A stretch of 64,000 nucleotides of DNA from Aeromicrobium sp. Leaf245 (GCF_942548115.1 NZ_OW824151.1:3162001-3226000), one strand, 5' to 3'; shown: positions 50,839 to 61,421, counted from the stretch's first letter. Made by a program: numbers and translations. Notes: generated from the letters alone by a model not told the origin.

Positions 50839-52400
50839 GCCGGACCTCCTTCGTCGGCACCGGTCATGGCCGAGCCCAGCTGCTGGGGGGTGACGGTGGC
50901 GGGGTCGAACGTGCCGACCAGGCGACCGCGCAGGATCACCCGGATGGTGTCCGAGAGGCCGATCAGCTCGTCGAGGTCGGCCGAGATCAGCAGCACCGCC
51001 AGACCGTCGCGCCGTGCCTGCTTGATGTGGTCCCAGATCGCCGCCTGGGCGCCGACGTCGACGCCGCGGGTGGGGTGCGAGGCGACGAGCAGGCTCGGCT
51101 CGCCCGTCATCTCGCGACCGATGATGAGCTTCTGCTGGTTGCCGCCGGACAGGGCGCGGGCCAGCGTGTCGATGCCAGGGGTGCGGACGTCGTAGGCGTC
51201 GACGATGCGCTGGGTGTCCTGACGGGCACCGGCGCGGTCGATGAACGGACCCTTGACGTTGGGCTCGCGCGTCTGGTGGCCGAGCACCCGGTTCTCCCAC
51301 AGCGGGGCGTCGAGCAGGAGCCCGTGCCGGTGCCGGTCCTCGGGGATGTAGCCGATGCCGGCCTCGCGGCGCAGCCGCGTGGACCGGCCGGCCAGGTCGT
51401 CACCGTTGAGCGCGATGCTGCCGGTGGCACCCGGACGCATGCCCATGACGGCCTCGACCAGCTCGGCCTGGCCGTTGCCCTCCACGCCTGCGATGCCGAG
51501 GATCTCGCCGCGGTGGATCGTCAGGTCGATGTCGGCCAGGAGCGGCCTACCCGACCCCGCCGGCGCGGGAAGTCCGAGGTCGCGGACCTCCAGGACCGGC
51601 TGGTCGGTCACGGTGGACGTCTCGGTGCTGGGGCTCGGCAGCTCCGAGCCGACCATGAGCTCGGCCAGCTGACGCGACGTGACGCCGGCGGCCGGACGCG
51701 TCTCGACGGTGGTGCCCCGACGGACGACGGTGACCGTGTCGGCGACCGACAGCACCTCGTCGAGCTTGTGGGAGATGAAGATGACCGCGAGGCCCTCCGC
51801 CTTGAGCTCGCGCAGGTTCTCGAACAGCTCGTCGACCTCCTGCGGCACGAGGACGGCGGTCGGCTCGTCGAGGATGATCACGGAGGCGCCGCGGTACAGC
51901 ACCTTGAGGATCTCGATGCGCTGGCGTGCACCGACGCCGAGGTCCTCCACGAGGGCGTCGGGGTCGACGTCGAGCCCGTAGGCCTCGGAGATGCGCCGGA
52001 TCTCCGCGCGCGCGGCGTCGCCGATGCCGTGCAGCTTCTCCGCCCCCAGCACGACGTTCTCGAGCACGGTGAAGTTGTCGGCGAGCATGAAGTGCTGGAA
52101 CACCATGCCCACGCCGGCGGCGATCGCGTCGGACGGGGACGAGAGCTCGACCGGCTTGCCGTGCACCTCGATCGTCCCGGAGTCCGGCTTCTGGACGCCG
52201 TAGAGGATCTTCATGAGCGTCGACTTGCCGGCACCGTTCTCGCCGACGATCGCGTGCACGGTCCCCCGTCGCACGTCGATGTCGATGTCGTGGTTGGCGA
52301 TGACACCGGGGAACGTCTTGCCGATGCCGCGCAGCCGGACGACGACGTCGCCCGCCCCGGGATCGAGGTCGGTGGTCTCGTCGGGGACGGACGTGGTCAC
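50835..52400 (-). CDS. ABC transporter ATP-binding protein, tandem (NupO-like)
   Basis: A 521-residue double ATPase of the sugar/nucleoside (RbsA, NupO) type. The first half has GENGAGKST, a signature written DLGVGARQRIEIL instead of LSVGxxQ, and ILDEPTAVL. The second half has the degenerate Walker A GVEGNGQAE typical of this class, LSGGNQQKL and a Walker B without Glu (LLVASHPTRGVDV). It powers import of nucleosides delivered by the BMP lipoprotein. The GTG at 52400 has GGAG six bases upstream; the frame to 52478 is not supported. A small hairpin lies 22 bases upstream. Confidence 0.94.
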   Translation of the reverse strand: MTTSVPDETTDLDPGAGDVVVRLRGIGKTFPGVIANHDIDIDVRRGTVHAIVGENGAGKSTLMKILYGVQKPDSGTIEVHGKPVELSSPSDAIAAGVGMVFQHFMLADNFTVLENVVLGAEKLHGIGDAARAEIRRISEAYGLDVDPDALVEDLGVGARQRIEILKVLYRGASVIILDEPTAVLVPQEVDELFENLRELKAEGLAVIFISHKLDEVLSVADTVTVVRRGTTVETRPAAGVTSRQLAELMVGSELPSPSTETSTVTDQPVLEVRDLGLPAPAGSGRPLLADIDLTIHRGEILGIAGVEGNGQAELVEAVMGMRPGATGSIALNGDDLAGRSTRLRREAGIGYIPEDRHRHGLLLDAPLWENRVLGHQTREPNVKGPFIDRAGARQDTQRIVDAYDVRTPGIDTLARALSGGNQQKLIIGREMTGEPSLLVASHPTRGVDVGAQAAIWDHIKQARRDGLAVLLISADLDELIGLSDTIRVILRGRLVGTFDPATVTPQQLGSAMTGADEGGPA

Positions 52401-52421
52401 GCAGCACTCCTCAGAGGCGGG

Positions 52422-52439
52422 TCCGGCCGCGGGGCCGGA
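52422..52439. promoter_or_regulatory. Intercistronic hairpin between BMP lipoprotein and ATPase genes
   Basis: TCCGGCC and GGCCGGA enclose a four-base loop (52422-52439), within a 131-base gap in an otherwise gapless operon. It may be a partial terminator or 3' stabiliser that keeps binding protein in excess over transporter. Confidence 0.4.
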
Positions 52440-52531
52440 GGGATGGAGCAGGTCACACAGGCAACGGCCCGGCCCCACGCTCGCGCGCAGGGCCGGACCG
52501 CGTCAAGGATGCGAGGTCCCTGGACGTCCGT

Positions 52532-53584
52532 TCACTCGCTCGGGACGGTGATCTCGCCGTCCACGATCTGCTGCTTGTACTCGTCGAGCTTGTCGGCGAT
52601 GTCGTCGACCTGACCGCCGGTGGTGGAGTAGCCCACACCGTCGACCTTGAGGTCGTAGACCGTCGGGCCCGTGGGAGCGGCGCCGTCGGCGACACCCTTC
52701 AGGTACGCGAACACGGCGACGTCGATGTTCTTCAGCATCGACGTCAGGATCACGTCGCGGACGGACTCGTCGGCCGTCAGCGCCTGGTCGGAGTCGACGC
52801 CGATGGCCTTGGCGTCGGCGGCCGAGGCGGCCTCGAACACACCGCCACCGGAACCGCCGGCAGCGTGGTAGACCACGTCGGCGCCCTTGTCGTACATGCC
52901 CTCGGCGGCCGTCTTGCCCTTGGCCGGGTCACCGAAGCCGCTGAAGTCCGGCGGCTGCGTGAGGTAGCGGGCCTGGATCTCGATGTCGGGGTTCACGGCC
53001 TTCGCGCCGGCCTCGTAGCCGACCTCGAACTTCTTGATCAGCGGCGTCTCGACACCACCGACGAAGCCGATGTTGCCGGACTCGGACTTGAGCGCGGCAG
53101 CGGCGCCCACGAGGAAGGAGCCCTGCTCCTCGGCGAAGAGGAGGTTGGCGACGTTCTCGCCCTCGACACCGTCGTCGATGATCGCGAAGTCGACGTCGGG
53201 GTTGGCCTTGGCGACCTTGCCGACGGCCTGCGAGTAGGCGAAGCCCACGGCGATGACCGGGTTGTAGTCGGCGTCGACGAGCTGCTGGAGGCGACCCTCA
53301 CGGGCGGACTCGGGCTCGCCGTCCTGCGCCTCGGCGGTCTGGACCTCGAAGCCCAGCTCGCACTCGGCCTTGTCGAGGCCCTTGGCGGCGGAGTCGTTGA
53401 ACGACTGGTCGCCACGTCCACCGACGTCGAAGGCCATGCCGACCTTCGTGTCGACCTTCTCGACGCAGTCGTCACCGGAAGCGGTGTCGTCGTCGTTGCT
53501 CGAGCTGTTGTTCGCGCAGCCCGCACCGGCGAGCACGAGTGCGGCCACGCCGGCGACGGCGGTGACCTTGGTGAGTCGACGCAA
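52532..53584 (-). CDS. BMP-family nucleoside-binding lipoprotein
   Basis: A 350-residue solute-binding lipoprotein. The signal peptide ends LVLAGAGC (Cys about 23). The mature part is a PnrA/BmpA-like type I binding protein: VGMAFDVGGRGDQSFNDSAA, AVGFAYSQAVGKVA, FVGGVETPLIKKFEVGYEAG and YHAAGGSGGGVFEAA, matching the purine-nucleoside receptor family. The TTG at 53584 was chosen because AAGGAGGAACT lies directly before it and gives the ideal lipoprotein start; the ATG at 53602 lacks a ribosome site and would place that sequence inside the protein. First gene of the uptake and catabolism operon. Confidence 0.93.
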   Translation of the reverse strand: MRRLTKVTAVAGVAALVLAGAGCANNSSSNDDDTASGDDCVEKVDTKVGMAFDVGGRGDQSFNDSAAKGLDKAECELGFEVQTAEAQDGEPESAREGRLQQLVDADYNPVIAVGFAYSQAVGKVAKANPDVDFAIIDDGVEGENVANLLFAEEQGSFLVGAAAALKSESGNIGFVGGVETPLIKKFEVGYEAGAKAVNPDIEIQARYLTQPPDFSGFGDPAKGKTAAEGMYDKGADVVYHAAGGSGGGVFEAASAADAKAIGVDSDQALTADESVRDVILTSMLKNIDVAVFAYLKGVADGAAPTGPTVYDLKVDGVGYSTTGGQVDDIADKLDEYKQQIVDGEITVPSE

Positions 53585-53712
53585 AGTTCCTCCTTGAGAC
53601 ATCGCCGGAGAGCCCGGCACGCCTGCACCCTAGCCGCGCCCGGGGGTCCTTCGGGAGGTCCTGCGCCCGATTGCGACGGGCCGTAACCGATTCGTCACCT
53701 TCGGGGGCGCCG

Positions 53713-54876
53713 CTAGAGCAGGGCGGAGCAGGCGAGCACCTTGGCGCCCACGGCGATGGCGCGCTCGTCGGGCCGAAAGTTCCCCTGGTGCAGGTCGTAG
53801 GTGGGCCCGTCGGGCGTGCGTGTGCCGAGTCGACCCATCGCTCCGGGGACCGCCTCGACGTACCACGCGAAGTCCTCGCCGCCGAGGCTCTGCGTGGTGG
53901 TGGCCACCGCGGCGGGCCCGATGGCGTCGGAGACCGCGCGGCGGAGCAGCTCGGTGACCCCGAAGTCGTTGACCACGGGCGGGACGCCGCGCACGTAGGT
54001 GACGTCGGCGCTGACGCCGAACGGCTCGATGATGTCGGCGATGAGCCCACGCACCAGGTGCTCGGCCTGGTGCCAGGCCGCGGAGTCGAGCATGCGCAGC
54101 GTGCCGCTGAGCTCGCCGGTGGAGGGGATTACGTTGGCGGCGTTGCCGGCTCGCACCGACCCCCACACCAGGCTGGCGCCCGAGCGAGGGTCGAAGCGGC
54201 GCGACAGCACGGCCGGCAGCTGCGTCACGAGGCTCGCGAGCGCGTAGGTGAGGTCCTCGGTGAGGTGCGGTCGCGACGTGTGCCCGCCGCGACCGGAGAG
54301 CGTGACCTGGATGCGGTCCGACGCTCCCGTGATCGGTCCCTCGCGCAGGCCCACCTGGCCGACGTCGAGCGACGGGTCGCAGTGCAGTGCCACGATGCGC
54401 GAGACCCCGCGCAGGACACCGGCCGAGAGCAGGCGCAGCGCACCGCCGGGCATGACCTCCTCCGCGGGCTGGAAGACCAGGCGGACCCGGCGCGGCAGGC
54501 CGCCGGCCACGTGCAGCTCCTGCAGCGCCACGGCGGCCCCCACGAGCGCCGACACGTGGACGTCGTGGCCGCAGGCGTGGGCGACGCCGGGCGACGTCGA
54601 GCGCCACGGGTCGGAGGTGGTGTCGTCGATCGGGAGGGCGTCGAGGTCGGCCCGCAGGGCCACGATCGGCCCCTCCTCGGGTCCGATCTCGGCCACGAGC
54701 CCGGTGCCCTCGAAGCGCTCGTAGGAGACGCCCAGCTTGTCCATCCACGCGGCGACCACGTCGGTGGTGCGCTCCTCGTGCCAGGACAGCTCGGGGCTCG
54801 CGTGCAGGTCACGCCGCAGCTCGATGAGATCGGGCGTCACGACCTCGATCGAGCGGGAGACGGCGTCGATGGACAT
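53713..54876 (-). CDS. M20-family amidohydrolase
   Basis: A 387-residue metallopeptidase M20D/amidohydrolase (AmiA/HipO-like). RRDLHASPELSWHE (about 21-34) is the opening; ALRADLDALPI and HACGHDVHVSALVGAAV (about 101-117) carry the di-metal ligands; FQPAEEVMPGGA has the catalytic Glu-Glu; QSLGGEDFAWY the last ligand. Such enzymes cleave N-acyl amino acids or indole conjugates. Related genes (amiA1/amiB1) flank the purine phosphorylase in M. tuberculosis. TACCCT lies six bases before the ATG, with GGAGGA between. It stands 128 bases upstream of the BMP operon on the same strand. Confidence 0.93.
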   Translation of the reverse strand: MSIDAVSRSIEVVTPDLIELRRDLHASPELSWHEERTTDVVAAWMDKLGVSYERFEGTGLVAEIGPEEGPIVALRADLDALPIDDTTSDPWRSTSPGVAHACGHDVHVSALVGAAVALQELHVAGGLPRRVRLVFQPAEEVMPGGALRLLSAGVLRGVSRIVALHCDPSLDVGQVGLREGPITGASDRIQVTLSGRGGHTSRPHLTEDLTYALASLVTQLPAVLSRRFDPRSGASLVWGSVRAGNAANVIPSTGELSGTLRMLDSAAWHQAEHLVRGLIADIIEPFGVSADVTYVRGVPPVVNDFGVTELLRRAVSDAIGPAAVATTTQSLGGEDFAWYVEAVPGAMGRLGTRTPDGPTYDLHQGNFRPDERAIAVGAKVLACSALL

Positions 54877-54944
54877 TCCTCCAGGGTATCCCCGGCCGGC
54901 GATCGGCGCGGACGCCGTCCAGGACCGCCGACGCCGTCATCGTC

Positions 54945-55388
54945 CTACGGTCGGCCGAGGGCGCGCTGGATCTGCTCGATCGTCTCGTCGGCGAGCCTCT
55001 CGATCGGCCGCTTGAGCACGAGGGGCGCGAGGGCGTGCAGCAGGAACGGGAACTCGAACTGGGCCCGGTAGTGGACCTGCGTGCCCCCGCCCTCCACGCT
55101 GTCGTCGGGCGTGAACGTCATGACGTCGGTGGCCGTCGTGCGCCCGTTGACCCCACGGCAGGCGAAGAACGTGGGCGGGTCGTAGCCGACGGTCTCGTAC
55201 TCGAGCGCCACCGTGCGCCCCATGAAGCGGGAGCGGTTCGCGTACCGGGTGCCCATGCCGCCGTCACCCGACAGGCGCGTCGTCTCGATCGTGCCGGGGT
55301 CCCAGTGCTCGGTGTTCTCGAAGTCGCTGAGGTAGGCGAAGACCTCCTCGACCGGCCGCGACAGGTGGAAGGTGCGCTCGACGTCCAT
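54945..55388 (-). CDS. SRPBCC-fold protein
   Basis: A 147-residue START-like (SRPBCC) protein, probably binding a small hydrophobic ligand. MDVERTFHLSRPVEEVFAYL opens with the first strand and helix; SDFENTEHWDPGT and the final amphipathic helix (RPIERLADETIEQIQRAL) are family-typical. The start lies 125 bases inside the reading frame of the upstream MFS gene, in another frame. TACGCT at 55395-55400, six bases before the ATG, gives it an own promoter and supports this start. Function unknown. Confidence 0.82.
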   Translation of the reverse strand: MDVERTFHLSRPVEEVFAYLSDFENTEHWDPGTIETTRLSGDGGMGTRYANRSRFMGRTVALEYETVGYDPPTFFACRGVNGRTTATDVMTFTPDDSVEGGGTQVHYRAQFEFPFLLHALAPLVLKRPIERLADETIEQIQRALGRP

Positions 55389-56646
55389 GCTGCGAGCGTA
55401 GGCGAGTCGCGATGGCGTGGAGCTCCTGCCGGTCGATCTGGCGACGGTGCGCGTACCAGAGCAGCGCCAGGGCGACCCCGACCAGCGAGAGCGCGCCGCC
55501 GCCGACGAGCGTCCACCGGGCCCCGAAGGTCTCACCGACCCAGCCGATGAACGGCGACCCGAGCGGCGTGCCACCCATGAAGATCATCAGGTAGAGCGCC
55601 GCCACCCGGCCACGCATGACCGGCTCGGTGGTGATCTGGATGGTGGCGTTGGCCGCGGTGATCATCGTGAGGGCGCAGAGCCCGAGCACCGGCAGCACCA
55701 GCGCGTACGAGAGGTAGCCGGGCATGAGACCGGCGACGATCTCGACGACGCCGAAGGCGATGGCGGCGCCCACCACGAAGCGCAGGCGTGGGCGCTCACG
55801 TCGGGCGGCGAGCAGGGCCCCGGCCAGGGAGCCGATCGCCATGATCGAGCCGAGGATCCCGTACTCCCCCGCCCCCTTCTCGAAGACGTCGGTGGCCATC
55901 AGGGCACTGGTCATCTGGAAGTTCAGGCCGAAGGTGCCGACGGCGAACACGATCGTCAGCACGAGGACGAGGTCGGGTCGGGACCGGACGTAACGCACCC
56001 CGTCGCGGACCGCCCCCTTGCGCGAGCCCATGACGGGCGCCGGGGCGAGGCGTGCCGGGTCGAGCTTCTGCAGCGACGCGATGACGGCGAGGTAGCTGAC
56101 GGCGTTGGCGAGGATGACCCAGCCGGTCGCCTCGACCCCGGAACCGCCGGCCGCGATGAGCAGGCCGGCGAGCGCCGGGCCGACCATGCGGGCGGAGTTG
56201 AACGAGGCGGAGTTGAGGCCCACCGCGTTCGACAGGTCCTCCGGTCCGACCATCTCGACCACGAACGACTGGCGTGCGGGGGCGTCGAACGCGGTGCCGA
56301 CGCCGAAGACGAACGCCAGCAGGTAGACGTGCCAGACCTCGACGGCACCCGTGATCGCCAGCACGCCCAGGACGGCGGCGGGGATCGCCATGGCCACCTG
56401 GGTGCAGCGCAGCACCGTCCGCTTGGGGAACCGGTCGGCCACCACCCCGGCCACGGGCGACAGCAGCAGCGCCGGGAGGAACTGCAGCCCGGTGGTGATG
56501 CCGAGCGCGGTGCCGCTCGACGTCAGCTGGAGGACCAGCCAGTCCTGGGCGACGCGCTGCATCCACGTGCCGATGTTCGAGACGATGGCACCGGCGGCGT
56601 AGACGCGGAAGTTGCGGACGTGCAGGGCGCGGAAGGTGGGACTCAC
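55264..56646 (-). CDS. MFS exporter
   Basis: A 460-residue MFS_3-type transporter with about 11-12 helices. It begins FRALHVRNFRVYAAGAIVSN and has the loop VVADRFPKRTVL. GGAGG seven bases before the GTG at 56646 decides the start. The last 41 codons (LRSQHGRRAHLPPV...) overlap the SRPBCC gene in a different frame and look like a random hydrophilic tail; the helices end near residue 405. The MarR gene ends 16 bases upstream, so MarR probably controls it, as for many drug exporters. Confidence 0.87.
   Translation of the reverse strand: MSPTFRALHVRNFRVYAAGAIVSNIGTWMQRVAQDWLVLQLTSSGTALGITTGLQFLPALLLSPVAGVVADRFPKRTVLRCTQVAMAIPAAVLGVLAITGAVEVWHVYLLAFVFGVGTAFDAPARQSFVVEMVGPEDLSNAVGLNSASFNSARMVGPALAGLLIAAGGSGVEATGWVILANAVSYLAVIASLQKLDPARLAPAPVMGSRKGAVRDGVRYVRSRPDLVLVLTIVFAVGTFGLNFQMTSALMATDVFEKGAGEYGILGSIMAIGSLAGALLAARRERPRLRFVVGAAIAFGVVEIVAGLMPGYLSYALVLPVLGLCALTMITAANATIQITTEPVMRGRVAALYLMIFMGGTPLGSPFIGWVGETFGARWTLVGGGALSLVGVALALLWYAHRRQIDRQELHAIATRLRSQHGRRAHLPPVAAGRGGLRLPQRLREHRALGPRHDRDDAPVG
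55395..55400 (-). promoter_or_regulatory. -10 hexamer of SRPBCC gene inside the MFS gene
   Basis: TACGCT on the minus strand, six bases before ATG 55388. It lies within the MFS coding region. Confidence 0.4.
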
Positions 56647-56662
56647 GAGTCCACCTCCGCCC

Positions 56663-57073
56663 TCATGAGTCGGTGATCCGCGTGAGGATCGCCGCCGCCT
56701 CGCGCAGGACGGCGCGCTCGCGGGCATCGAGGCTCGTGAGCCGCTGGTGCAGCCACGCGTCGCGTCGCTTCCGCTCCTCCGCCAGGGTCTTCTCGCCGAG
56801 GTCGGAGAGGCTGACGACGACCTGTCGACCGTCCTGGGGGTGGGGTGCGCGCTCGACGAGTCCGTCCTCGGCGAGGCAGTTCAGGGTGCGGGTCACGCTG
56901 GGGGCGCTCACGCGCTCACGGGCGGCGATCGACGACGGCGACGTCGGGCCCATCTGGCGCAGCGTGCCCAGCACGGACATCTGCGTCGGGGTCAGGTCGG
57001 AGTGCCGCTCCTGCCGGAGCCTGCGGTTGAGTCGGGCCACCGCCAGCGCGAGGTTCTGGGAGTCGGTAGGCAT
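56663..57073 (-). CDS. MarR-family regulator
   Basis: A 136-residue winged-helix regulator. LTPTQMSVLGTLRQMGPTSP (about 27-46) starts the DNA-binding domain, PSVTRTLNCLAEDGLVER is the recognition helix region and PHPQDGRQVVVSLSDLGEK the wing. It is the first gene of an operon with the MFS exporter (16-base gap), the classic layout of a ligand-induced efflux pair. TAGGCT at 57080-57085 is six bases before the ATG and lies inside a 26-bp dyad that fits autoregulation. Confidence 0.92.
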   Translation of the reverse strand: MPTDSQNLALAVARLNRRLRQERHSDLTPTQMSVLGTLRQMGPTSPSSIAARERVSAPSVTRTLNCLAEDGLVERAPHPQDGRQVVVSLSDLGEKTLAEERKRRDAWLHQRLTSLDARERAVLREAAAILTRITDS

Positions 57074-57077
57074 GTCC

Positions 57078-57103
57078 TTAGCCTAGGTCATTAACTATGC
57101 TAA
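57078..57103. promoter_or_regulatory. Probable MarR operator overlapping its promoter
   Basis: A 26-bp imperfect dyad bounded by TTAGC and GCTAA; 10 of 13 positions match between half-sites. It covers the -10 hexamer TAGGCT (57080-57085, minus strand) of the MarR gene, the expected site for autorepression. It is A+T-rich in an otherwise G+C-rich area. Confidence 0.55.
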
Positions 57104-57294
57104 TTCAAATCTGCAACGATCTCGGCGTCCTGCGGCTGCGGCTGCAGCGGGTCGGCCTCGACCTGCGGCTGCGCTGCTGCAGTCGGGCTCGACCTGCGGC
57201 TGCGCTGCTGCGGGTCGTCGTGGGTGCGGCCCCCGAAAGGCCTCGACGGAACAGAGGCTCTCCGCGCGGTCGAGCTCGCCGTCCTTCGCCCCCC

Positions 57295-57490
57295 CATCGG
57301 TGGATCCTCAACCTCAGGGACGGTCCTGCGGTTGAAGATCCACCCATGACCGGCGGGTCACCCCCATCGGTGGATCCTCAACCGCAGAAAGCGTCCTGCG
57401 GTTGACGATCCACCGATGACGAGTCCGGACCGGCTCGGGTGGTGGATCCTCAACATCAGGAAGCGTGCTGCGGTTGAGAATCCACCGATG
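57295..57490. repeat. Three tandem family B hairpins
   Basis: Copies at 57295-57348, 57365-57418 and 57441-57490. Each has arms with GGTGGATCCTCAAC and GGTTGANNATCCACC around an eight-base loop; loops differ in sequence (GGACGGTC, AAAGCGTC, GAAGCGTG). The middle copy has nearly the same arms as the one at 33725-33778. Confidence 0.9.
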
Positions 57491-57499
57491 ACGGCCCGC

Positions 57500-57692
57500 G
57501 CGGTGCGTTCTCCACCGATTCCCCGCCCGAGCGGTGCGTTCTCCACCGGTTCCCCGCCCGAGCGGTGAGTTCTCCCCCGATTCCCCGTCCGGGCGGTGAG
57601 TTCTCCACCGTCTCGGCGCCGAGACGGTGGAATCTGCACCGCGCAGCCCTGCCGGTTGGTCCATTCGGTGGAGAAGTCACCGCTCGAGGGGG
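57500..57692. repeat. 31-bp tandem repeat with palindromic centre
   Basis: Units start at 57500, 57531, 57562 and 57593 (exact 31-base period; core GCGGTGNGTTCTCCACCG). The last unit runs into a perfect 28-bp palindrome (TCCACCGTCTCGGC and its complement, 57604-57631). An inverted unit follows at 57664-57692. Confidence 0.85.
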
Positions 57693-57962
57693 AACAGCGC
57701 AGAAGACGGCCCGCAGGATCGGCCGAGGCGCTGGGAGTCGCCCGGTCGAGGCCCTTTCGGAGCCCGACCCCGAGACCGGCCGAGCGGACGCAGCCCCTAC
57801 CCGAGCACCCCCGCCACCGACGCTGGCCGGACGCGAGATCCATCGCACGCGGCGACGCTGCCCCACCCCACGACGACCACCCCGCAGCCCGCCCCCACGA
57901 CGCACGACCGCCCGCCACCGGAGCGGTGACGGGCGGTCAGGGTGGTGCTGGAGCGTGCGTGC

Positions 57963-58709
57963 TCAGGCGTTGCCGGCGGCGAGGGCGCCGAGCAGGTCGC
58001 GGTTGAGCCGCGAGATGACGTCGAGCGGGATGCCCTTGGGGCAGGCTGCCGTGCACTCACCGATGTTGGTGCAGGAGCCGAAGCCCTCGGCGTCGTGCTG
58101 GGCGACCATGTCGAGCACGCGGGACTCGCGCTCGGGCTGGCCCTGCGGGAGCAGGCCCAGGTGGGTCACCTTCGCCGCGGTGAACAGCATGGCCGAACCG
58201 TTCGGGCAGGCCGCCACGCAGGCGCCGCAGCCGATGCAGGTGGCCGCCGCGAACGCGTGGTCGGCGTCCTCCTTCGGCACGGGCAGGTTGTTGGCCTCCG
58301 GCGCCGAGCCGGTGTTGACGCTGATGTAGCCGCCGGCCTGGATGATCCGGTCGAAGGCGCCGCGGTCGACGACGAGGTCCTTGACGATCGGGAACGCGCC
58401 CGCCCGCCACGGCTCGATGTCGATGACGTCGCCGTCCTTGAACGAGCGCATGTGCAGCTGGCACGTGGTCGTGACCTCGGGGCCGTGCGCGATGCCGTTG
58501 ATGACCACGCCGCACGATCCACAGATGCCCTCGCGGCAGTCGTGGTCGAAGGCGACCGGCTCCTCGCCGGCGAGCGTCAGCTGCTCGTTGAGCACGTCGA
58601 GCATCTCGAGGAACGACATGTCCTCGGAGACGTCGTCGAGCCCGTAGCCGACCATCTGGCCCTTCGTCTCGGCATTCTTCTGGCGCCAGACGTTGACGGT
58701 GATCTTCAC
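57963..58709 (-). CDS. sdhB: Succinate dehydrogenase iron-sulfur subunit
   Basis: A 248-residue SdhB/FrdB. The [2Fe-2S] cluster is bound by [10 protein letters not shown] (about 57-66) plus a Cys in [23 protein letters not shown] (about 157-170) and [15 protein letters not shown] (about 211-225) bind the [4Fe-4S] and [3Fe-4S] clusters. It passes electrons from FAD in SdhA to quinone in the membrane. GTG start with GGGAG seven bases upstream, 13 bases after sdhA. Last gene of sdhCAB; repeat island 2 lies immediately downstream. Confidence 0.96.
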   Translation of the reverse strand: MKITVNVWRQKNAETKGQMVGYGLDDVSEDMSFLEMLDVLNEQLTLAGEEPVAFDHDCREGICGSCGVVINGIAHGPEVTTTCQLHMRSFKDGDVIDIEPWRAGAFPIVKDLVVDRGAFDRIIQAGGYISVNTGSAPEANNLPVPKEDADHAFAAATCIGCGACVAACPNGSAMLFTAAKVTHLGLLPQGQPERESRVLDMVAQHDAEGFGSCTNIGECTAACPKGIPLDVISRLNRDLLGALAAGNA

Positions 58710-58722
58710 TTGCAGCTCCCGT

Positions 58723-60698
<1,976 letters not shown>

Positions 60699-60699
<1 letters not shown>

Positions 60700-61415
60700 C
60701 AGGAACCAGCTCCGAAGAAGAAGATCGCGAACGGGACGACGAGGAAGCCGCCGGCGATGACCACCGACAGCACCCAGGACGCGATGGTGATCGTCGAGTC
60801 CTTGCGGGTGCTGCTGCGGTTCTGGCCGAGCGTGGTGAGGGCGCTCCAGAAGCCGTGCCACAGGTGGAAGCCGACCGCGACCAGGCCGATCGTGTACAGC
60901 AGCACGACCCACCAGATCTCGAAGCCGTTGACCACGCGCTCGTACTTGCTGTCGGACGCGCCGCCCGGGGACAGCCAGTTCGGCAGCATCTGCGCGAGGT
61001 GGCCGATGATGAACAGCAGCAGGATCACGCCGCCCCAGCGCATCGTGAACGAGGCGTAGGAGCGCTGGATGCCCGTGCGGTTCTGCTTGGAGTGGTAGCG
61101 CGTGGTGCCGGTGTAGCCGGCCGCGACCTTGTTGCGCCGCCACAGCGTGATCGCGCAGTACACGTGCGCGACGAGCGCGACGAGCAGCACGACCCGCAGG
61201 ATCCACAGCGCCCCGCCGTGCGGCAGGTAGGGATAGAAGATGTTCTCCAGGCCCTCGAGGTAGGAGTCGAAGTACTCCTTGCCCTGGAAGAACTTGAGGT
61301 TGCCGTACATGTGGACGAGCAGGTAGCCGAGCATGATCAGCCCGGACACGGCCATCGTGTACTTGAGCACGACGGTCGACCTGCGCGCCGACGCGCGAGT
61401 CAGAGTAGTGGCCAC
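60699..61415 (-). CDS. sdhC: Succinate dehydrogenase cytochrome b subunit
   Basis: A 238-residue integral membrane subunit with five helices, the cytochrome b558 type of Bacillus and Sdh1 of mycobacteria. [20 protein letters not shown] (about 17-36), [20 protein letters not shown] and [11 protein letters not shown] hold His residues suited to bind haem. It anchors SdhAB and reduces menaquinone. TACGGT at 61422-61427 is six bases before the GTG at 61415, which supports that start over ATG 61439. First gene of sdhCAB, divergent from a LysR gene. Confidence 0.94.
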
Positions 61416-61421
61416 GCACGC

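Larger units (their letters stand above)
57104..57962. repeat. Gene-free repeat island 2
   Basis: 859 bases without a credible gene. In order: two 31-bp direct units starting TCGACCTGCGGCTGCG (57158 and 57189), an inverted degenerate boundary motif (57231-57250), three family B hairpins (57295-57490), 31-bp tandem units (57500-57600), a 28-bp perfect palindrome (57604-57631), an inverted tandem unit (57664-57692), the direct boundary motif (57742-57762) and a G+C-rich tail up to the end of sdhB. Confidence 0.85.

Noticed and set aside
48462-50860. A single 799-codon gene covering the permease region
   Set aside because: The first half of that frame is antiphase to the second permease; the real permease starts at ATG 49723 with an ATGA overlap.
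53585-53712. Purine riboswitch upstream of the nucleoside importer operon
   Set aside because: The 128 bases show no conserved purine-aptamer core and the strong AAGGAGG site is already explained as a ribosome-binding site.
57078-57103. IdeR iron box upstream of the MarR gene
   Set aside because: It begins TTAG like an iron box but lacks the GGTTAGGCTAACC centre; a MarR dyad explains it better.
57295-57600. Possible CRISPR array in island 2
   Set aside because: The hairpins are separated by unequal gaps and the 31-bp units touch each other. No spacer-like unique sequences and no cas genes.
57565-58329. Open frames across repeat island 2
   Set aside because: They run through tandem repeats and then antisense to sdhB; composition is that of shadow frames.
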